A stretch of DNA of 61,624 nt, from NCBI GenBank assembly GCA_013287375.1, contig JABDDX010000005.1, positions 1 through 61,624 on the forward strand, read 5' to 3'. Shown piece after piece: positions 44,245 to 53,196 of this stretch. The notes under the pieces are model-generated. The model was not told where the DNA came from. It was given only the letters and a program-made list of their open reading frames with translations, and did not search any database. The translations under genes and the position numbers were made by a program. This stretch comes from Bacteroidota bacterium (GTDB taxonomy: Bacteria; Bacteroidota; Bacteroidia; Sphingobacteriales; Sphingobacteriaceae). How positions within the stretch are numbered: position 1 is the stretch's first letter; every line of letters begins with the position of its first letter.

Positions 44245-45267
44245 TTAAAACAATGAAGGGTTACCGCCCAGTTTTATTTTACCAAGATGCTTGTATGCTG
44301 CTTCTGTAGCCTCACGACCGCGGGATGTGCGCATTAAAAAACCTTCCTGTATTAAAAATGGTTCGTAAACTTCTTCAATAGTACCTTCTTCTTCACCTAC
44401 GGCAGTGGCTATGGTTTTTAAGCCCACAGGGCCGCCTTTAAACTTCTCGATGATAGTGAGTAGTATCTTGTTATCCATCTCGTCCAGTCCGTGCTCATCT
44501 ACATTCAAAGCGTTCAATGCATATTTAGCGATGGCGGTATCAATAGTACCATCGCCCTTAATTTGCGCGAAATCCCGTGTACGGCGAAGCAAGGCATTGG
44601 CTATACGTGGCGTACCACGACTGCGGCGGGCAATTTCATAAGCACCTTCATCACTAATTGGTGTTTTTAGTATTGATGACGAGCGTAATACAATGGTGGT
44701 TAATAATTTGGCATCATAATATTCAAGCCTGGAATTTATCCCGAACCTTGCACGTAGGGGTGATGTAAGTAGCCCCGAACGTGTAGTGGCGCCAACCAGT
44801 GTAAATGGGTTTAATGATATTTGCACCGAACGGGCATTGGGGCCGCTCTCCAGCATAATATCTATCTTAAAGTCCTCCATTGCCGAGTATAAATACTCTT
44901 CAACAAGTGGACTTAACCGGTGTATCTCGTCAATAAATAAAATATCTCCTGTTTCAAGATTGGTTAACAACCCCGCAAGATCACCGGGCTTATCTAATAC
45001 CGGGCCTGATGTAATTTTAATACCCACGCCCATTTCATTGGCTATAATGTGCGACAGGGTAGTTTTGCCTAATCCGGGAGGGCCGTGCAGCAATACGTGA
45101 TCAAGCGCTTCGCCGCGTTGGCGGGCGGCTTGTACAAATATGCGTAAGTTGGCTAATATTTTATGCTGACCGGTAAAATCCTCAAATGCCTGCGGCCGTA
45201 AAACTTTTTCAATATCACGTTCGGCAGGAGAGAGGCGTTCACTTTCAGGATCAAGATGCTCGTTCAT
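44245..45267 (-). CDS. ruvB: Holliday-junction branch-migration helicase RuvB
   Basis: 340 residues, the normal length. AAA+ motor with Walker [14 protein letters not shown] (about residue 60), Walker [13 protein letters not shown], and the arginine-bearing region SPLRARFG; a C-terminal winged helix ends the protein ([19 protein letters not shown]). It drives branch migration with RuvA, which is absent here. It is first of a possible ruvB-gfo-deacetylase transcript (21-bp gap to the second gene). Word-like repeats lie upstream (45276-45420). Confidence 0.97.
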   Translation of the reverse strand: MNEHLDPESERLSPAERDIEKVLRPQAFEDFTGQHKILANLRIFVQAARQRGEALDHVLLHGPPGLGKTTLSHIIANEMGVGIKITSGPVLDKPGDLAGLLTNLETGDILFIDEIHRLSPLVEEYLYSAMEDFKIDIMLESGPNARSVQISLNPFTLVGATTRSGLLTSPLRARFGINSRLEYYDAKLLTTIVLRSSSILKTPISDEGAYEIARRSRGTPRIANALLRRTRDFAQIKGDGTIDTAIAKYALNALNVDEHGLDEMDNKILLTIIEKFKGGPVGLKTIATAVGEEEGTIEEVYEPFLIQEGFLMRTSRGREATEAAYKHLGKIKLGGNPSLF

Positions 45268-45275
45268 TTGCTTCT

Positions 45276-45420
45276 CAGAGATTGGAGGTTAGAGACCAGT
45301 GATTAGTCTATACGTTTTAAATATATGTGAATAAATGTCAAAATCAAAGCTATTATTATTGATGAAATTTATCAATGCAGGCAATAACTAATCTCAAGTC
45401 TCTGATGTCTATTCTCTGAA
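45276..45420. repeat. Imperfect word-like inverted repeat between ruvB and the glycosyltransferase
   Basis: CAGAGATTGGAGGTTAGAGA..GTGATTAG (45276-45306) is imperfectly complementary to CTAATCTCAAGTCTCTGATG..TTCTCTG (45388-45419). The arms are purine-rich words of GATTAG/AGAGAC type, as in the other low-complexity inverted repeats of this window. Confidence 0.45.
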
Positions 45421-45421
45421 A

Positions 45422-46156
45422 TTACTCCCCTTCGGGATATTTCCTGAATATGCTATTGATCTTCATTTGTATCACACCCCAAAAAGCTTCCTTAAAAATC
45501 CCGGTCGACATTTTGGATGTTCCGGCAGTCCTATCAGTAAATATGATGGGTATTTCAATCAATTTAAAGCCATGCTTAATGGCTGTATATTTCATCTCGA
45601 TCTGAAATGCGTAACCAACAAATGATATTTTATTAAGCTTAATGGTTTCTAAAACCTTGCGCTTATAACACATAAACCCGGCTGTTGAATCCTGAACTTT
45701 TATGCCCGTTATAAAACGCACATATACAGATGCGAAATAACTCATCAGCACCCTGCTCATAGGCCAGTTAACTACGTTTACCCCATTAATATATCTTGAA
45801 CCGATAACAGCATCCGCACCGCTTACCGCCGCTTCCCTCAATCTTAATAAGTCGTCAGGATTATGAGAGAAATCAGCATCCATCTCAAAAATATAATCGT
45901 ATTTGCGTTCAATGGCCCATTTAAAACCATGGATGTAAGCAGTTCCAAGCCCTTGTTTTCCTGCTCGAGCTTCTAAGAAAAGCGTATCAGGATAATCCTG
46001 TTGCATAGCTTTTATAATTTTCTGGGTGCCATCAGGCGATCCGTCATCTATGATCAGCAAATGAAAATCATGAGGCAATGAAAACACTTTACGGATCATC
46101 CGTTCAATATTTTCTTTTTCGTTATACGTTGGTATTATTACTATACTATCAGGCAC
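45422..46156 (-). CDS. Polyprenol-phosphate mannosyltransferase-like GT2 (Dpm1 type)
   Basis: 244 residues. The start is GTG at 46156, giving MPDSIVIIPTYNEKENIERM; no ATG is nearby. GT-A family 2 signs: LLIIDDGSPDGTQKI, the DxD-like EMDADFSHNPDD and CYKRKVLETIK in the acceptor part. There are no C-terminal membrane helices, as in the soluble, membrane-associated Dpm1 subtype. It probably transfers mannose or another hexose to a polyprenyl phosphate for glycan or glycoprotein assembly. It is a single gene. Confidence 0.9.
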   Translation of the reverse strand: MPDSIVIIPTYNEKENIERMIRKVFSLPHDFHLLIIDDGSPDGTQKIIKAMQQDYPDTLFLEARAGKQGLGTAYIHGFKWAIERKYDYIFEMDADFSHNPDDLLRLREAAVSGADAVIGSRYINGVNVVNWPMSRVLMSYFASVYVRFITGIKVQDSTAGFMCYKRKVLETIKLNKISFVGYAFQIEMKYTAIKHGFKLIEIPIIFTDRTAGTSKMSTGIFKEAFWGVIQMKINSIFRKYPEGE

Positions 46157-46223
46157 TCAAATATGGGGGCTAATTTGATAAAGGATCAAAAGTAGGGGAA
46201 TTTACCCTGTATAAAAAATAAAA

Positions 46224-46252
46224 AAACAGGAAAGCACGTTGCCTTCCTGTTT
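46224..46252 (-). terminator. Terminator after the POT transporter
   Basis: AAACAGGAA / TTCCTGTTT arms with an 11-nt loop, preceded on plus by an A-rich tract that becomes the T-run on the minus strand. It lies about 20 bp past the stop at 46273. Confidence 0.65.
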
Positions 46253-46272
46253 TCTTTACAACTGTATGTTGA

Positions 46273-47778
46273 TTATAGATTATTTGTATCAGCAATTATT
46301 TTGTTTTTTGCCGTATCATCCACATAAGGATCAGTTATATAGTTACGTTCATTTAAACGTGGCGAAACGAACATAAACGCTACAACAAAAACTAAAATAA
46401 AGCATACGAAGAACCAATAATAATTGGCTCCAGCTAAATATGGAGCTAACGAGCCTCTATTAGCTATATAACTGTTTACACCCGCTGTTATAAAATTACC
46501 AAGCGAAACTACAAGCAGCCAGATAGCCGTCATCGTACTTTTCATTGATTTTGGTGAGTGAGTATAAGCATATTCTAAACCCGTGATTGAAACAAGAACT
46601 TCGGCCGCAGAAAGTACTATGTAAGCAAGCACCTGCCACCATATTGAAGGCGCACCGCCATGATCAATATTGGTTTGTATAAGTGCAATAATTACAAATG
46701 ATAATGCAGTTAATACTAACCCCACGCCTAAACGCCTTAATGGCGTAGTTTTAAGCCCCAACTTATCAAAATATGGATAAACCCAATAATTGAAAACCGG
46801 AATAAATATCAGAAGGAATACGGCATTAACGGTTGATACCTGGCCTGCGATTATCGTAAAATGATAGAAACCTAAATTAATATCACGGTTCATTCTTGCA
46901 GCCTGCAACACCCACTCAGAAAGGCACTGATCCCATACCGCCCAAAATGCAAGGGCAAAGAAGAATACAGCCATTACACGGTAAACAGCCTTTACTCCAT
47001 CCACACGTTCGGGGTTGTGAGCCTCTTTGGCTACGTCTAACCACGATTCTCCTTCTCGTTTTTTGCTGAGGTTTCTTAGTGCGTATATAGATATGAAAAC
47101 AAAGTTGTCTCTGTTTACACCAGCCGGAGGTATTCTTACATATAATTTCCTTCCAGAAAAAAAGATAATGGTAGCTAACCCCATTAAAATACCAGGGATA
47201 CCAAAGGCCCATTTTGCGCCGTAATTTTGATATACATACGGAATTGCCAATGTAGATAATACAGAACCCGCGTTTATACTAAAATAAAACCAACCATACA
47301 CTTTAGATAAAAGGTCCTGATTGGTAACATCGAATTGGTCGCCAACATTGGCTGAAACGCATGATTTTATACCACCTGCACCAATAGCAACTAATAAAAG
47401 GCCAACTTCAAAACCATTTAAACTATTATCAAACATAGCCAGCAGAAGGTGACCAAAGCAATAAACAATTGATATGTAAAGTATTATTTTATACTTTCCA
47501 GTAAACCAGTCGGCCACAAGCCCACCAACAAAAGGTAAGGCATAAGCAAGTGTTACAAAAAGGTGCGACAGTTGGTTGGCCTTTGCGTCTGCGATAGTGG
47601 ATAGCGCTTTATCTGCTGTAGGGTTAAAAAACTGGGCAACTAAGAAAGTTACCAATATGGAACGCATGCCATAAAAGCTAAAACGCTCGGCTGCTTCGTT
47701 ACCAATAATATAGGGTACGGCTTTGGGATACTTTGATTTTTTCGGGACTACGCCCGATGCAAGTACATTTTCACTCAT
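46273..47778 (-). CDS. POT/PTR2-family proton-coupled peptide transporter
   Basis: 501 residues with about 12 membrane segments. POT signatures: AAERFSFYGMRSILVTFLVA near residue 30 (the ExxERFxYYG-type motif), GGLVADWFTGKYKIILYISI and YGWFYFSINAGSVLSTLAIP (PTR2 motif). The transporter imports di- and tripeptides with protons. A long Lys-rich cytosolic loop sits mid-protein. It is a single gene with its own terminator. Confidence 0.93.
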   Translation of the reverse strand: MSENVLASGVVPKKSKYPKAVPYIIGNEAAERFSFYGMRSILVTFLVAQFFNPTADKALSTIADAKANQLSHLFVTLAYALPFVGGLVADWFTGKYKIILYISIVYCFGHLLLAMFDNSLNGFEVGLLLVAIGAGGIKSCVSANVGDQFDVTNQDLLSKVYGWFYFSINAGSVLSTLAIPYVYQNYGAKWAFGIPGILMGLATIIFFSGRKLYVRIPPAGVNRDNFVFISIYALRNLSKKREGESWLDVAKEAHNPERVDGVKAVYRVMAVFFFALAFWAVWDQCLSEWVLQAARMNRDINLGFYHFTIIAGQVSTVNAVFLLIFIPVFNYWVYPYFDKLGLKTTPLRRLGVGLVLTALSFVIIALIQTNIDHGGAPSIWWQVLAYIVLSAAEVLVSITGLEYAYTHSPKSMKSTMTAIWLLVVSLGNFITAGVNSYIANRGSLAPYLAGANYYWFFVCFILVFVVAFMFVSPRLNERNYITDPYVDDTAKNKIIADTNNL

Positions 47779-47894
47779 GAGGTCAGTTAATTTCGACTAA
47801 AATACTATTATTCTGTCAAATCAAAATTTAATATCGAAAGTATTACGCTACAGTCGGTTAATATTTTGATTTTGAATTATTAAGGGTTATTTAA

Positions 47895-48797
47895 TTAGTT
47901 ATGTTGGATGCTTGATCTATCTTCTATAGCTTGTTTTTTTGGATCAGTAAATTCGCTGTCATGCTCATCCGGAACATTACGCATGTCCAGATTATCCTCA
48001 TATTTCCATCTGCCATTAATTAGCTTATAGCCGTCGTAGCTCAAGTCGGGGCCAAATGTCTCGGGGTTTTTCTTGGATTTGTCGTCAGGAGGAGAGAGAT
48101 GATCAAACACGATCAAGTCCTGCTCGGGCACATATTTTAACAGCATAGATGCCTGGCGTGTGTATTGAAATATTATTCTTTTATGTTTTGATGTGCCAAA
48201 CACTTCCATGCCAAAAACAGGCTTGTCATTTTTAAAGGAAAGCACCTCTATTACTTTTTTGGTAGAGTTTGCGGTATAACCTTTCCAGCCAAGCATTACA
48301 TAATATGACTTATCGCCGGTCACCCTGATGATTTTGTAATATTGCGCCCCATACCATTTACGATTATCGGTAACGGAATCTTCCGGATGCTCTAACAATG
48401 GTGAATAATCAACCAATGGGAATAATTTCAAAGCTCCGCCGGTATTCATCTGCATAGCGCCATAAAACCTATAACTGCCATCATCATTCATAATATGCCA
48501 GCTGATGATACGGAAACGGTTATCAGGAGAGTTTAAAATACTTACTGTTTTTACAGAATCAAAAGGGAACAAGAAAGAATTTGGCACTTTTAAAGCAGTA
48601 ACCAATGTTTTAACAAACATGGTATTTGCATTTTGCCGCTCCAACTCATTATCATTGTTAATCATCACCTTGCCCAGGTCAGCCAAGCTGTCCTGATACA
48701 TATTTAACCGGTTGATACTGCTGTTTTCATCAGTATGCTGGGCAAAAGATTGGTTCAGAAACAAAATTAAAGGGATGAAAACAAGCAAACGCTTCAT
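47895..48797 (-). CDS. Exported hypothetical protein, 300 residues
   Basis: Signal peptide MKRLLVFIPLILFLNQSFAQ. The rest is soluble, mixed alpha/beta with several aromatic stretches (RFRIISWHIMNDDGSYRFYG, YYVMLGWKGYTANSTKKVIE) and an acidic C-terminus. I do not recognise a named domain; comparable secreted proteins occur in Sphingobacteriaceae. Its start is 44 bp downstream of the thiolase stop, so it may be co-transcribed, but no functional link is apparent. Confidence 0.75.
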   Translation of the reverse strand: MKRLLVFIPLILFLNQSFAQHTDENSSINRLNMYQDSLADLGKVMINNDNELERQNANTMFVKTLVTALKVPNSFLFPFDSVKTVSILNSPDNRFRIISWHIMNDDGSYRFYGAMQMNTGGALKLFPLVDYSPLLEHPEDSVTDNRKWYGAQYYKIIRVTGDKSYYVMLGWKGYTANSTKKVIEVLSFKNDKPVFGMEVFGTSKHKRIIFQYTRQASMLLKYVPEQDLIVFDHLSPPDDKSKKNPETFGPDLSYDGYKLINGRWKYEDNLDMRNVPDEHDSEFTDPKKQAIEDRSSIQHN

Positions 48798-48841
48798 TGT
48801 TGTTTATTATGATTCTGTATAAAAGTTCAATATTAGAACAA

Positions 48842-50020
48842 TTAACGCAAATTTTCAATAACAATTGCGCTTGCACCGCCGCCACCATTACATATTCCTG
48901 CTGCGCCGTATTTACCGCCATTTTGTTGCAATACACTCAATAAGGTAATCACAATTCTCGCACCTGATGCACCCAGTGGATGCCCCATAGCAACAGCACC
49001 GCCATTAACATTTACTTTTGTCGGGTCAAGCTTTAAATTTTGATTGTTAGCTATCGATACCACCGAGAAAGCCTCATTTATTTCATAGTAATCGATATCA
49101 CCAACATTTAAACCCGCTCTGTGTAATGCCAATGGTATAGCTTTGGATGGTGCAGTGGTAAACCACTCAGGTGCTTGCTGAGCATCAGCATAAGCAACAA
49201 CTCTGGCTATCGGTTTTATGCCTAACTCATCAGCTTTCTCCCTGCTCATTAAAATTACAGCAGCAGCACCATCATTTAAGGTAGATGCATTCGCGGCGGT
49301 AACCGTTCCATCTTTTTTAAATACAGGTTTTAGCGAGGGGATTTTATCAAACTTTACAGCCCTTGGCTCTTCGTCATCTTCAAATAAGGTAACGTCGCCT
49401 TTTTTATCTTTTAACTCAATAGGCGTAATTTCATTTTTGAATTTACCTGTGCTTTGGGCTGCTTGCGCCCTTTTATAGGATTCTATCGCGTAAGCATCCT
49501 GCTCTTCGCGACTGATATGGCAATCCGTAGCGCAAAGCTCCGCTGCCGAACCCATGTGGTAATCGTTATACACATCCCAAAGGCCGTCTTTCACCAATCC
49601 GTCAATTATCTGCCCGTTACCCAAACGATAACCGTTGCGGGCCTTGTCCAAATAATAAGGTACATTGCTCATGCTTTCCATTCCGCCGGCCAAAACAATA
49701 TCGTTCTCGCCCGATGCAATGCTTGTTGCTGCCAGCATAATAGCTTTCATACCCGAAGCGCAAACTTTATTCACTGTAGTAGCGGGTAAATAGGGTAGTC
49801 CGGCAAATATGGCCGCCTGTGTAGCAGGTGCCTGGCCTAAATTAGCGGACAGCACGTTTCCCATATAAACTTCCTGTATATGTTCAGGTTTTAAACCTGA
49901 TTTTTCAATAACTGATTTAATTACAAAGCTACCCAGCTGCGTAGCGGTAAAAGATGATAAGCTGCCGCCAAAACTGCCTATAGGAGTGCGGGTTGCTGCA
50001 ACTATTACTACTTCTTTCAT
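48842..50020 (-). CDS. Acetyl-CoA C-acetyltransferase/thiolase
   Basis: 392 residues, normal for a tetrameric thiolase. Catalytic Cys in VNKVCASGMKAIM (about residue 88), NEAFSV, GGAVAMGHPLGASGAR (His) and the final CNGGGGASA motif with the second Cys. It condenses or cleaves acetyl-CoA units, for example in beta-oxidation or ketone-body metabolism. Start MKEVVIVAATRTPIGSFGGS is typical. The divergent HD phosphohydrolase gene lies across an inverted repeat (50105-50161). Confidence 0.95.
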   Translation of the reverse strand: MKEVVIVAATRTPIGSFGGSLSSFTATQLGSFVIKSVIEKSGLKPEHIQEVYMGNVLSANLGQAPATQAAIFAGLPYLPATTVNKVCASGMKAIMLAATSIASGENDIVLAGGMESMSNVPYYLDKARNGYRLGNGQIIDGLVKDGLWDVYNDYHMGSAAELCATDCHISREEQDAYAIESYKRAQAAQSTGKFKNEITPIELKDKKGDVTLFEDDEEPRAVKFDKIPSLKPVFKKDGTVTAANASTLNDGAAAVILMSREKADELGIKPIARVVAYADAQQAPEWFTTAPSKAIPLALHRAGLNVGDIDYYEINEAFSVVSIANNQNLKLDPTKVNVNGGAVAMGHPLGASGARIVITLLSVLQQNGGKYGAAGICNGGGGASAIVIENLR

Positions 50021-50104
50021 ATGGTTTATTATAAAATGGTGGCCAAATTTAGTATTTTATCTATTAAAAAAGCTATGCATGCATAATAATTATTGAGTGA
50101 TTCT

Positions 50105-50161
50105 TGAATTAGTGATTGAGTGAATACGCTAAAGGTAAAAAATCACTCAATCACTAATTCA
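50105..50161. repeat. Word-like 19-bp inverted repeat in a divergent promoter region
   Basis: TGAATTAGTGATTGAGTGA (50105-50123) and its exact complement (50143-50161), 19-nt spacer. The flanks repeat the same GAGTGATT/ACTCAATC words. It lies between the divergent thiolase and HD phosphohydrolase genes, so it is not positioned as a terminator. Confidence 0.75.
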
Positions 50162-50223
50162 CTCCCTTACTCAATGCACATTGACTAAATCACTCAATAA
50201 TCTCTCTATACCAAAAACTTATT

Positions 50224-50231
50224 TTAATTTT
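50224..50231 (+). promoter_or_regulatory. -7 box TAATTTTG before the HD phosphohydrolase
   Basis: A full TAnnTTTG match, 18 nt upstream of ATG 50250. It lies downstream of the first in-frame ATG (50181), supporting 50250 as the start. Confidence 0.5.
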
Positions 50232-50249
50232 GGTATCTTAAACACATCA

Positions 50250-52316
50250 ATGGCAAATCTGTCTTCTTCGCGTCAAAAAGCTGTCCTGCGTAAATATGCC
50301 CGCAAGCTTAAGTTTTTAATGATGGTGGTTAGTATCGGCATAATTGTATGGACTTTGCCCAAGCAAGCCAAATTTCGTTATGAGATAGAAAAGGGGAGGA
50401 TATGGACACAGAAAGACCTGATATCACCCTATAATTTTGCCATACTAAAAACTCCGCAGGAGCTTGATAACGACCGGAAAGTAATATTATCAAGTATAAC
50501 CCCGATTTACCAGTTAAACACAAATATTGCCGATCAGCAATTAGATGCTTTTAAAAATGATCTGGAAATAAAATGGCACACCGCAGGCATAAATGATAAG
50601 TTTAAGGATGATTATATAAATACCGGCTATAACTTACTAAAGCATATTTATGATGTAGGTATACTTAAACCCGATCCTAAATACCAGCAGAATTCACAAA
50701 ACTACACCATTACTATACTGGATAAAAACGTTGGCACAGATAAAAATACAGCTGATCTTTTTACCCGCGATAAAGCCCTTGATTATTTTAACCAGGTTTT
50801 AAACGCCCGAAAGGATATCGACAAATCATTTTTGCTCGATCTGGTACTAAACCGGATGCAAAGTAATTTGATCTATGACGATTTACTAACCACCAGGTTA
50901 CAAAAAGAAGCTTTAGAAAACTTATCACTTACCCGGGGGATGGTGCAAAAAGAGGATATACTGGTTACCACAGGTTCGGTTGTTAACGATGAGGTTTATC
51001 AAAAATTAATATCATATAAAAAAGCATTTGAAGATAGCTCCCGTGTAAATGGCGACCGCCGCTTGGTAATGCTTGGGCAGGTAATATTAGTAGCCGTTGC
51101 TATTACATTACTAATGGTATTCCTGTACCTTTTTCGCCGTGATATTTATGATGATAACAGACTGGTATCATTAATATTATTGGTAATTACGGCCATGCTG
51201 GCTACGCTATCGCTGGCTATAAAGCTGCAAACTCCTAATTTGTATTATATACCATATTGTATTGTACCCATAATTATCCGGATACTGTTTGATACACGCT
51301 TGGCATTAAACATACATTTGTTGGTAGTATTGATAGCAGGCTTTTTTGTGCCGAATAGTTTTGAATTTGCCTATTTTGAAATTACTGCCGGTATGGTTTC
51401 TATCTACAGTATTAAAAACCTTATCAGGCGCGAGCAATTCTTAATATCGGCACTAATTATCACTTTTAGTTATTTCATGGCCTTTATTGGTATCTCGTTT
51501 ATTCGCGAAGGCAGTTTTTTGAGTATAAACTGGATGGATTTTTTACCATTTGTAGTGAGCGTTTTACTTACGTTGCTGGCTTACCCGCTTATTTATATCT
51601 TTGAAAAGATATTCGCTATTACATCAGATATAACTTTAATCGAATTAACAAATACCAATGCGCCTTTACTGCGGGAACTGGCCTTTACCGCCCCCGGTAC
51701 GTTTCAACACTCATTGCAAGTAGCTAACCTTGCCGAGAATGCCATATACAGCATCGGTGGTAACGCTTTACTGGTTAGGGCAGGAGCATTATACCACGAT
51801 ATTGGTAAATTGGAGAATCCTTTGTTTTTTATTGAAAATCAAAGCTCCGGTTTTAACCCACATGATAAGCTGCCTTATGAAGAAAGTGCACAGATTATCA
51901 TCAGGCATGTGAGCAAAGGAGTGGAGATGGCGGAAAATGCAAATATCCCCGAAGTGGTAATTGATTTTATCCGGACGCATCACGGTGACACCCGGGTAGA
52001 TTATTTTTATCAATCATATTTGAAGAATTTTCCGGAAAAAATGATCAATGAAAAGGTTTTTAGGTACCCCGGACCTATTCCTTTTACAAAAGAAGGCGGT
52101 GTTTTGATGCTTGCCGACTCAGTTGAGGCCGCATCGCGCTCACTAAAAGAACCTGATGAAAAATCAATAAGCGAGTTGGTAGATCGTATCGTAAAATATA
52201 AACTCGATCAGGATCAGCTGAAAGACAGCGACATAACGCTTAAAGATATTGAAACAATTAAAACGATTTTTAAGCGAATGCTGATGAGCATTTACCACGT
52301 GAGAATTAATTACTAA
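50250..52316 (+). CDS. 7TM-HD family phosphohydrolase (PgpH-like)
   Basis: About 688 residues; MANLSSSRQKAVLRKYARKL is a better start than the ATG at 50181, which lies before the -7 box. A first membrane helix (MMVVSIGIIVWTLP) and an extracytoplasmic 7TMR-HDED region (residues 40-270) are followed by about seven membrane helices (270-470) and a cytosolic HD domain: GTFQHSLQVANLAENA, LYHDIGKLENPLFF and FIRTHHGDTRVDYFY. PgpH-type members hydrolyse cyclic di-AMP to pApA; here that activity is inferred from architecture. It is followed by the promoter of the tRNA-Ser gene. Confidence 0.92.
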   Translation: MANLSSSRQKAVLRKYARKLKFLMMVVSIGIIVWTLPKQAKFRYEIEKGRIWTQKDLISPYNFAILKTPQELDNDRKVILSSITPIYQLNTNIADQQLDAFKNDLEIKWHTAGINDKFKDDYINTGYNLLKHIYDVGILKPDPKYQQNSQNYTITILDKNVGTDKNTADLFTRDKALDYFNQVLNARKDIDKSFLLDLVLNRMQSNLIYDDLLTTRLQKEALENLSLTRGMVQKEDILVTTGSVVNDEVYQKLISYKKAFEDSSRVNGDRRLVMLGQVILVAVAITLLMVFLYLFRRDIYDDNRLVSLILLVITAMLATLSLAIKLQTPNLYYIPYCIVPIIIRILFDTRLALNIHLLVVLIAGFFVPNSFEFAYFEITAGMVSIYSIKNLIRREQFLISALIITFSYFMAFIGISFIREGSFLSINWMDFLPFVVSVLLTLLAYPLIYIFEKIFAITSDITLIELTNTNAPLLRELAFTAPGTFQHSLQVANLAENAIYSIGGNALLVRAGALYHDIGKLENPLFFIENQSSGFNPHDKLPYEESAQIIIRHVSKGVEMAENANIPEVVIDFIRTHHGDTRVDYFYQSYLKNFPEKMINEKVFRYPGPIPFTKEGGVLMLADSVEAASRSLKEPDEKSISELVDRIVKYKLDQDQLKDSDITLKDIETIKTIFKRMLMSIYHVRINY

Positions 52317-52332
52317 CGATTTCATTTTTTTT

Positions 52333-52362
52333 TTTGACCGCTTACCTGAATTGCTATATTTG
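52333..52362 (+). promoter_or_regulatory. Bacteroidota-type promoter of tRNA-Ser
   Basis: TTTG (52333-52336) and TATATTTG (52355-52362) with an 18-nt spacer match the -33 TTTG / -7 TAnnTTTG consensus well. The tRNA begins 53 bp downstream. Confidence 0.7.
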
Positions 52363-52415
52363 CAGTCCCGAAAAAAGGGATTTATTGTGATACCGGTCAA
52401 TTAAGGCCAAAATAT

Positions 52416-52502
52416 GGTGAGGTGCCTGAGAGGCCGAAAGGATCAGTTTGCTAAACTGACGTACGGGAAACTGTACCGAGGGTTCGAATCCCTCCCTCAC
52501 CG
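52416..52502 (+). tRNA. tRNA-Ser(GCT)
   Basis: 87 nt with a long class II variable arm. The acceptor stem GGTGAGG (52416-52422) pairs with CCTCACC (52495-52501), discriminator G. The anticodon arm CAGTTTGCTAAACTG has anticodon GCT; the T arm is GAGGG TTCGAAT CCCTC. CCA is not encoded. It reads AGC/AGU codons. A promoter is upstream and a terminator at 52515-52536. Confidence 0.95.
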
Positions 52503-52514
52503 CTAAGTTAAACG

Positions 52515-52536
52515 AAACCCGATAATGTTCGGGTTT
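52515..52536 (+). terminator. Terminator after tRNA-Ser
   Basis: AAACCCGA (52515-52522) / TCGGGTTT (52529-52536) with loop TAATGT, followed by TGTTGTTT. Confidence 0.7.
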
Positions 52537-52737
52537 TGTTGTTTACTGCAAATACTGTCTGTTTTGGAGTGTTCTAAATCTCATTAACCATCTTCATAGT
52601 TTGAATAATAATATAATTAAAAAAGGTCATTTTGAGTATCAAATGGCCTTTTTTAATCTTTGAAGAACTTCCAAAACAAGATGATGTTTAAGTGACCCGA
52701 ATGATTTTCCCCTGGTCTTCCAACTTTCTTGCAGCCG

Positions 52738-53109
52738 TTAAACTTTTGCGCTCTTTTCGTTGTTTTTGATTACGATCATTTTCGCGATCTTATCGTTCTT
52801 AACAGTAAAAAAGTAATCCAAATAGGTAGGGTCAGGAGCTTTGGATTTATCGTAATTTCCGTCGGTAAGGGCGGTTATCAAAAAATCGCCGTAATGTTCA
52901 ATAATTCCGTCTGCTTTAAACGTTACTTTTGGCTCGATAATTTCCTTATCAGCCCAATCCTTGATCTGATCTTTACCCCAGAAATTCCTGGCAAAATCGT
53001 TGACTAACGCGTCTTCTGTAAAGGTGGATATATATGTGTCGCCGTCATGGTCATTAGTTGCTTTGATAAAGGTTTCGATAACTGCGGGTAATTTAACTTG
53101 CTTTGACAT
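52738..53109 (-). CDS. NTF2-like/SnoaL-type protein
   Basis: 123 residues: MSKQVKLPAVIETFIKATND, then DGDTYISTFTEDALVNDFAR, the start of the cone-shaped NTF2-like fold, and an aromatic/charged second half (YLDYFFTVKNDKIAKMIVIK). Such small proteins are either enzymes (isomerases, hydrolases) or ligand carriers; no catalytic pair is clear. It lies 88 bp downstream of the AraC regulator on the same strand, perhaps its target. Confidence 0.85.
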   Translation of the reverse strand: MSKQVKLPAVIETFIKATNDHDGDTYISTFTEDALVNDFARNFWGKDQIKDWADKEIIEPKVTFKADGIIEHYGDFLITALTDGNYDKSKAPDPTYLDYFFTVKNDKIAKMIVIKNNEKSAKV

Positions 53110-53196
53110 GGCTTTTAAATTTTGATTAAATAATAGATCAAAGATACCCGCTATTTAACCGGTGAATTAACGCCAGAAGCTCAAACCATTTAACAA

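Noticed and set aside
44786..45100. 104-codon frame antisense to ruvB
   Set aside because: Shadow of a highly conserved gene.
49454..49789. 111-codon frame antisense to the thiolase
   Set aside because: Shadow; Cys/His-rich by chance from the opposite strand of the active-site region.
52416..52502. tRNA-Ser as an integration site of a mobile element
   Set aside because: No integrase and no duplicated tRNA 3' end was seen in the sequence downstream.
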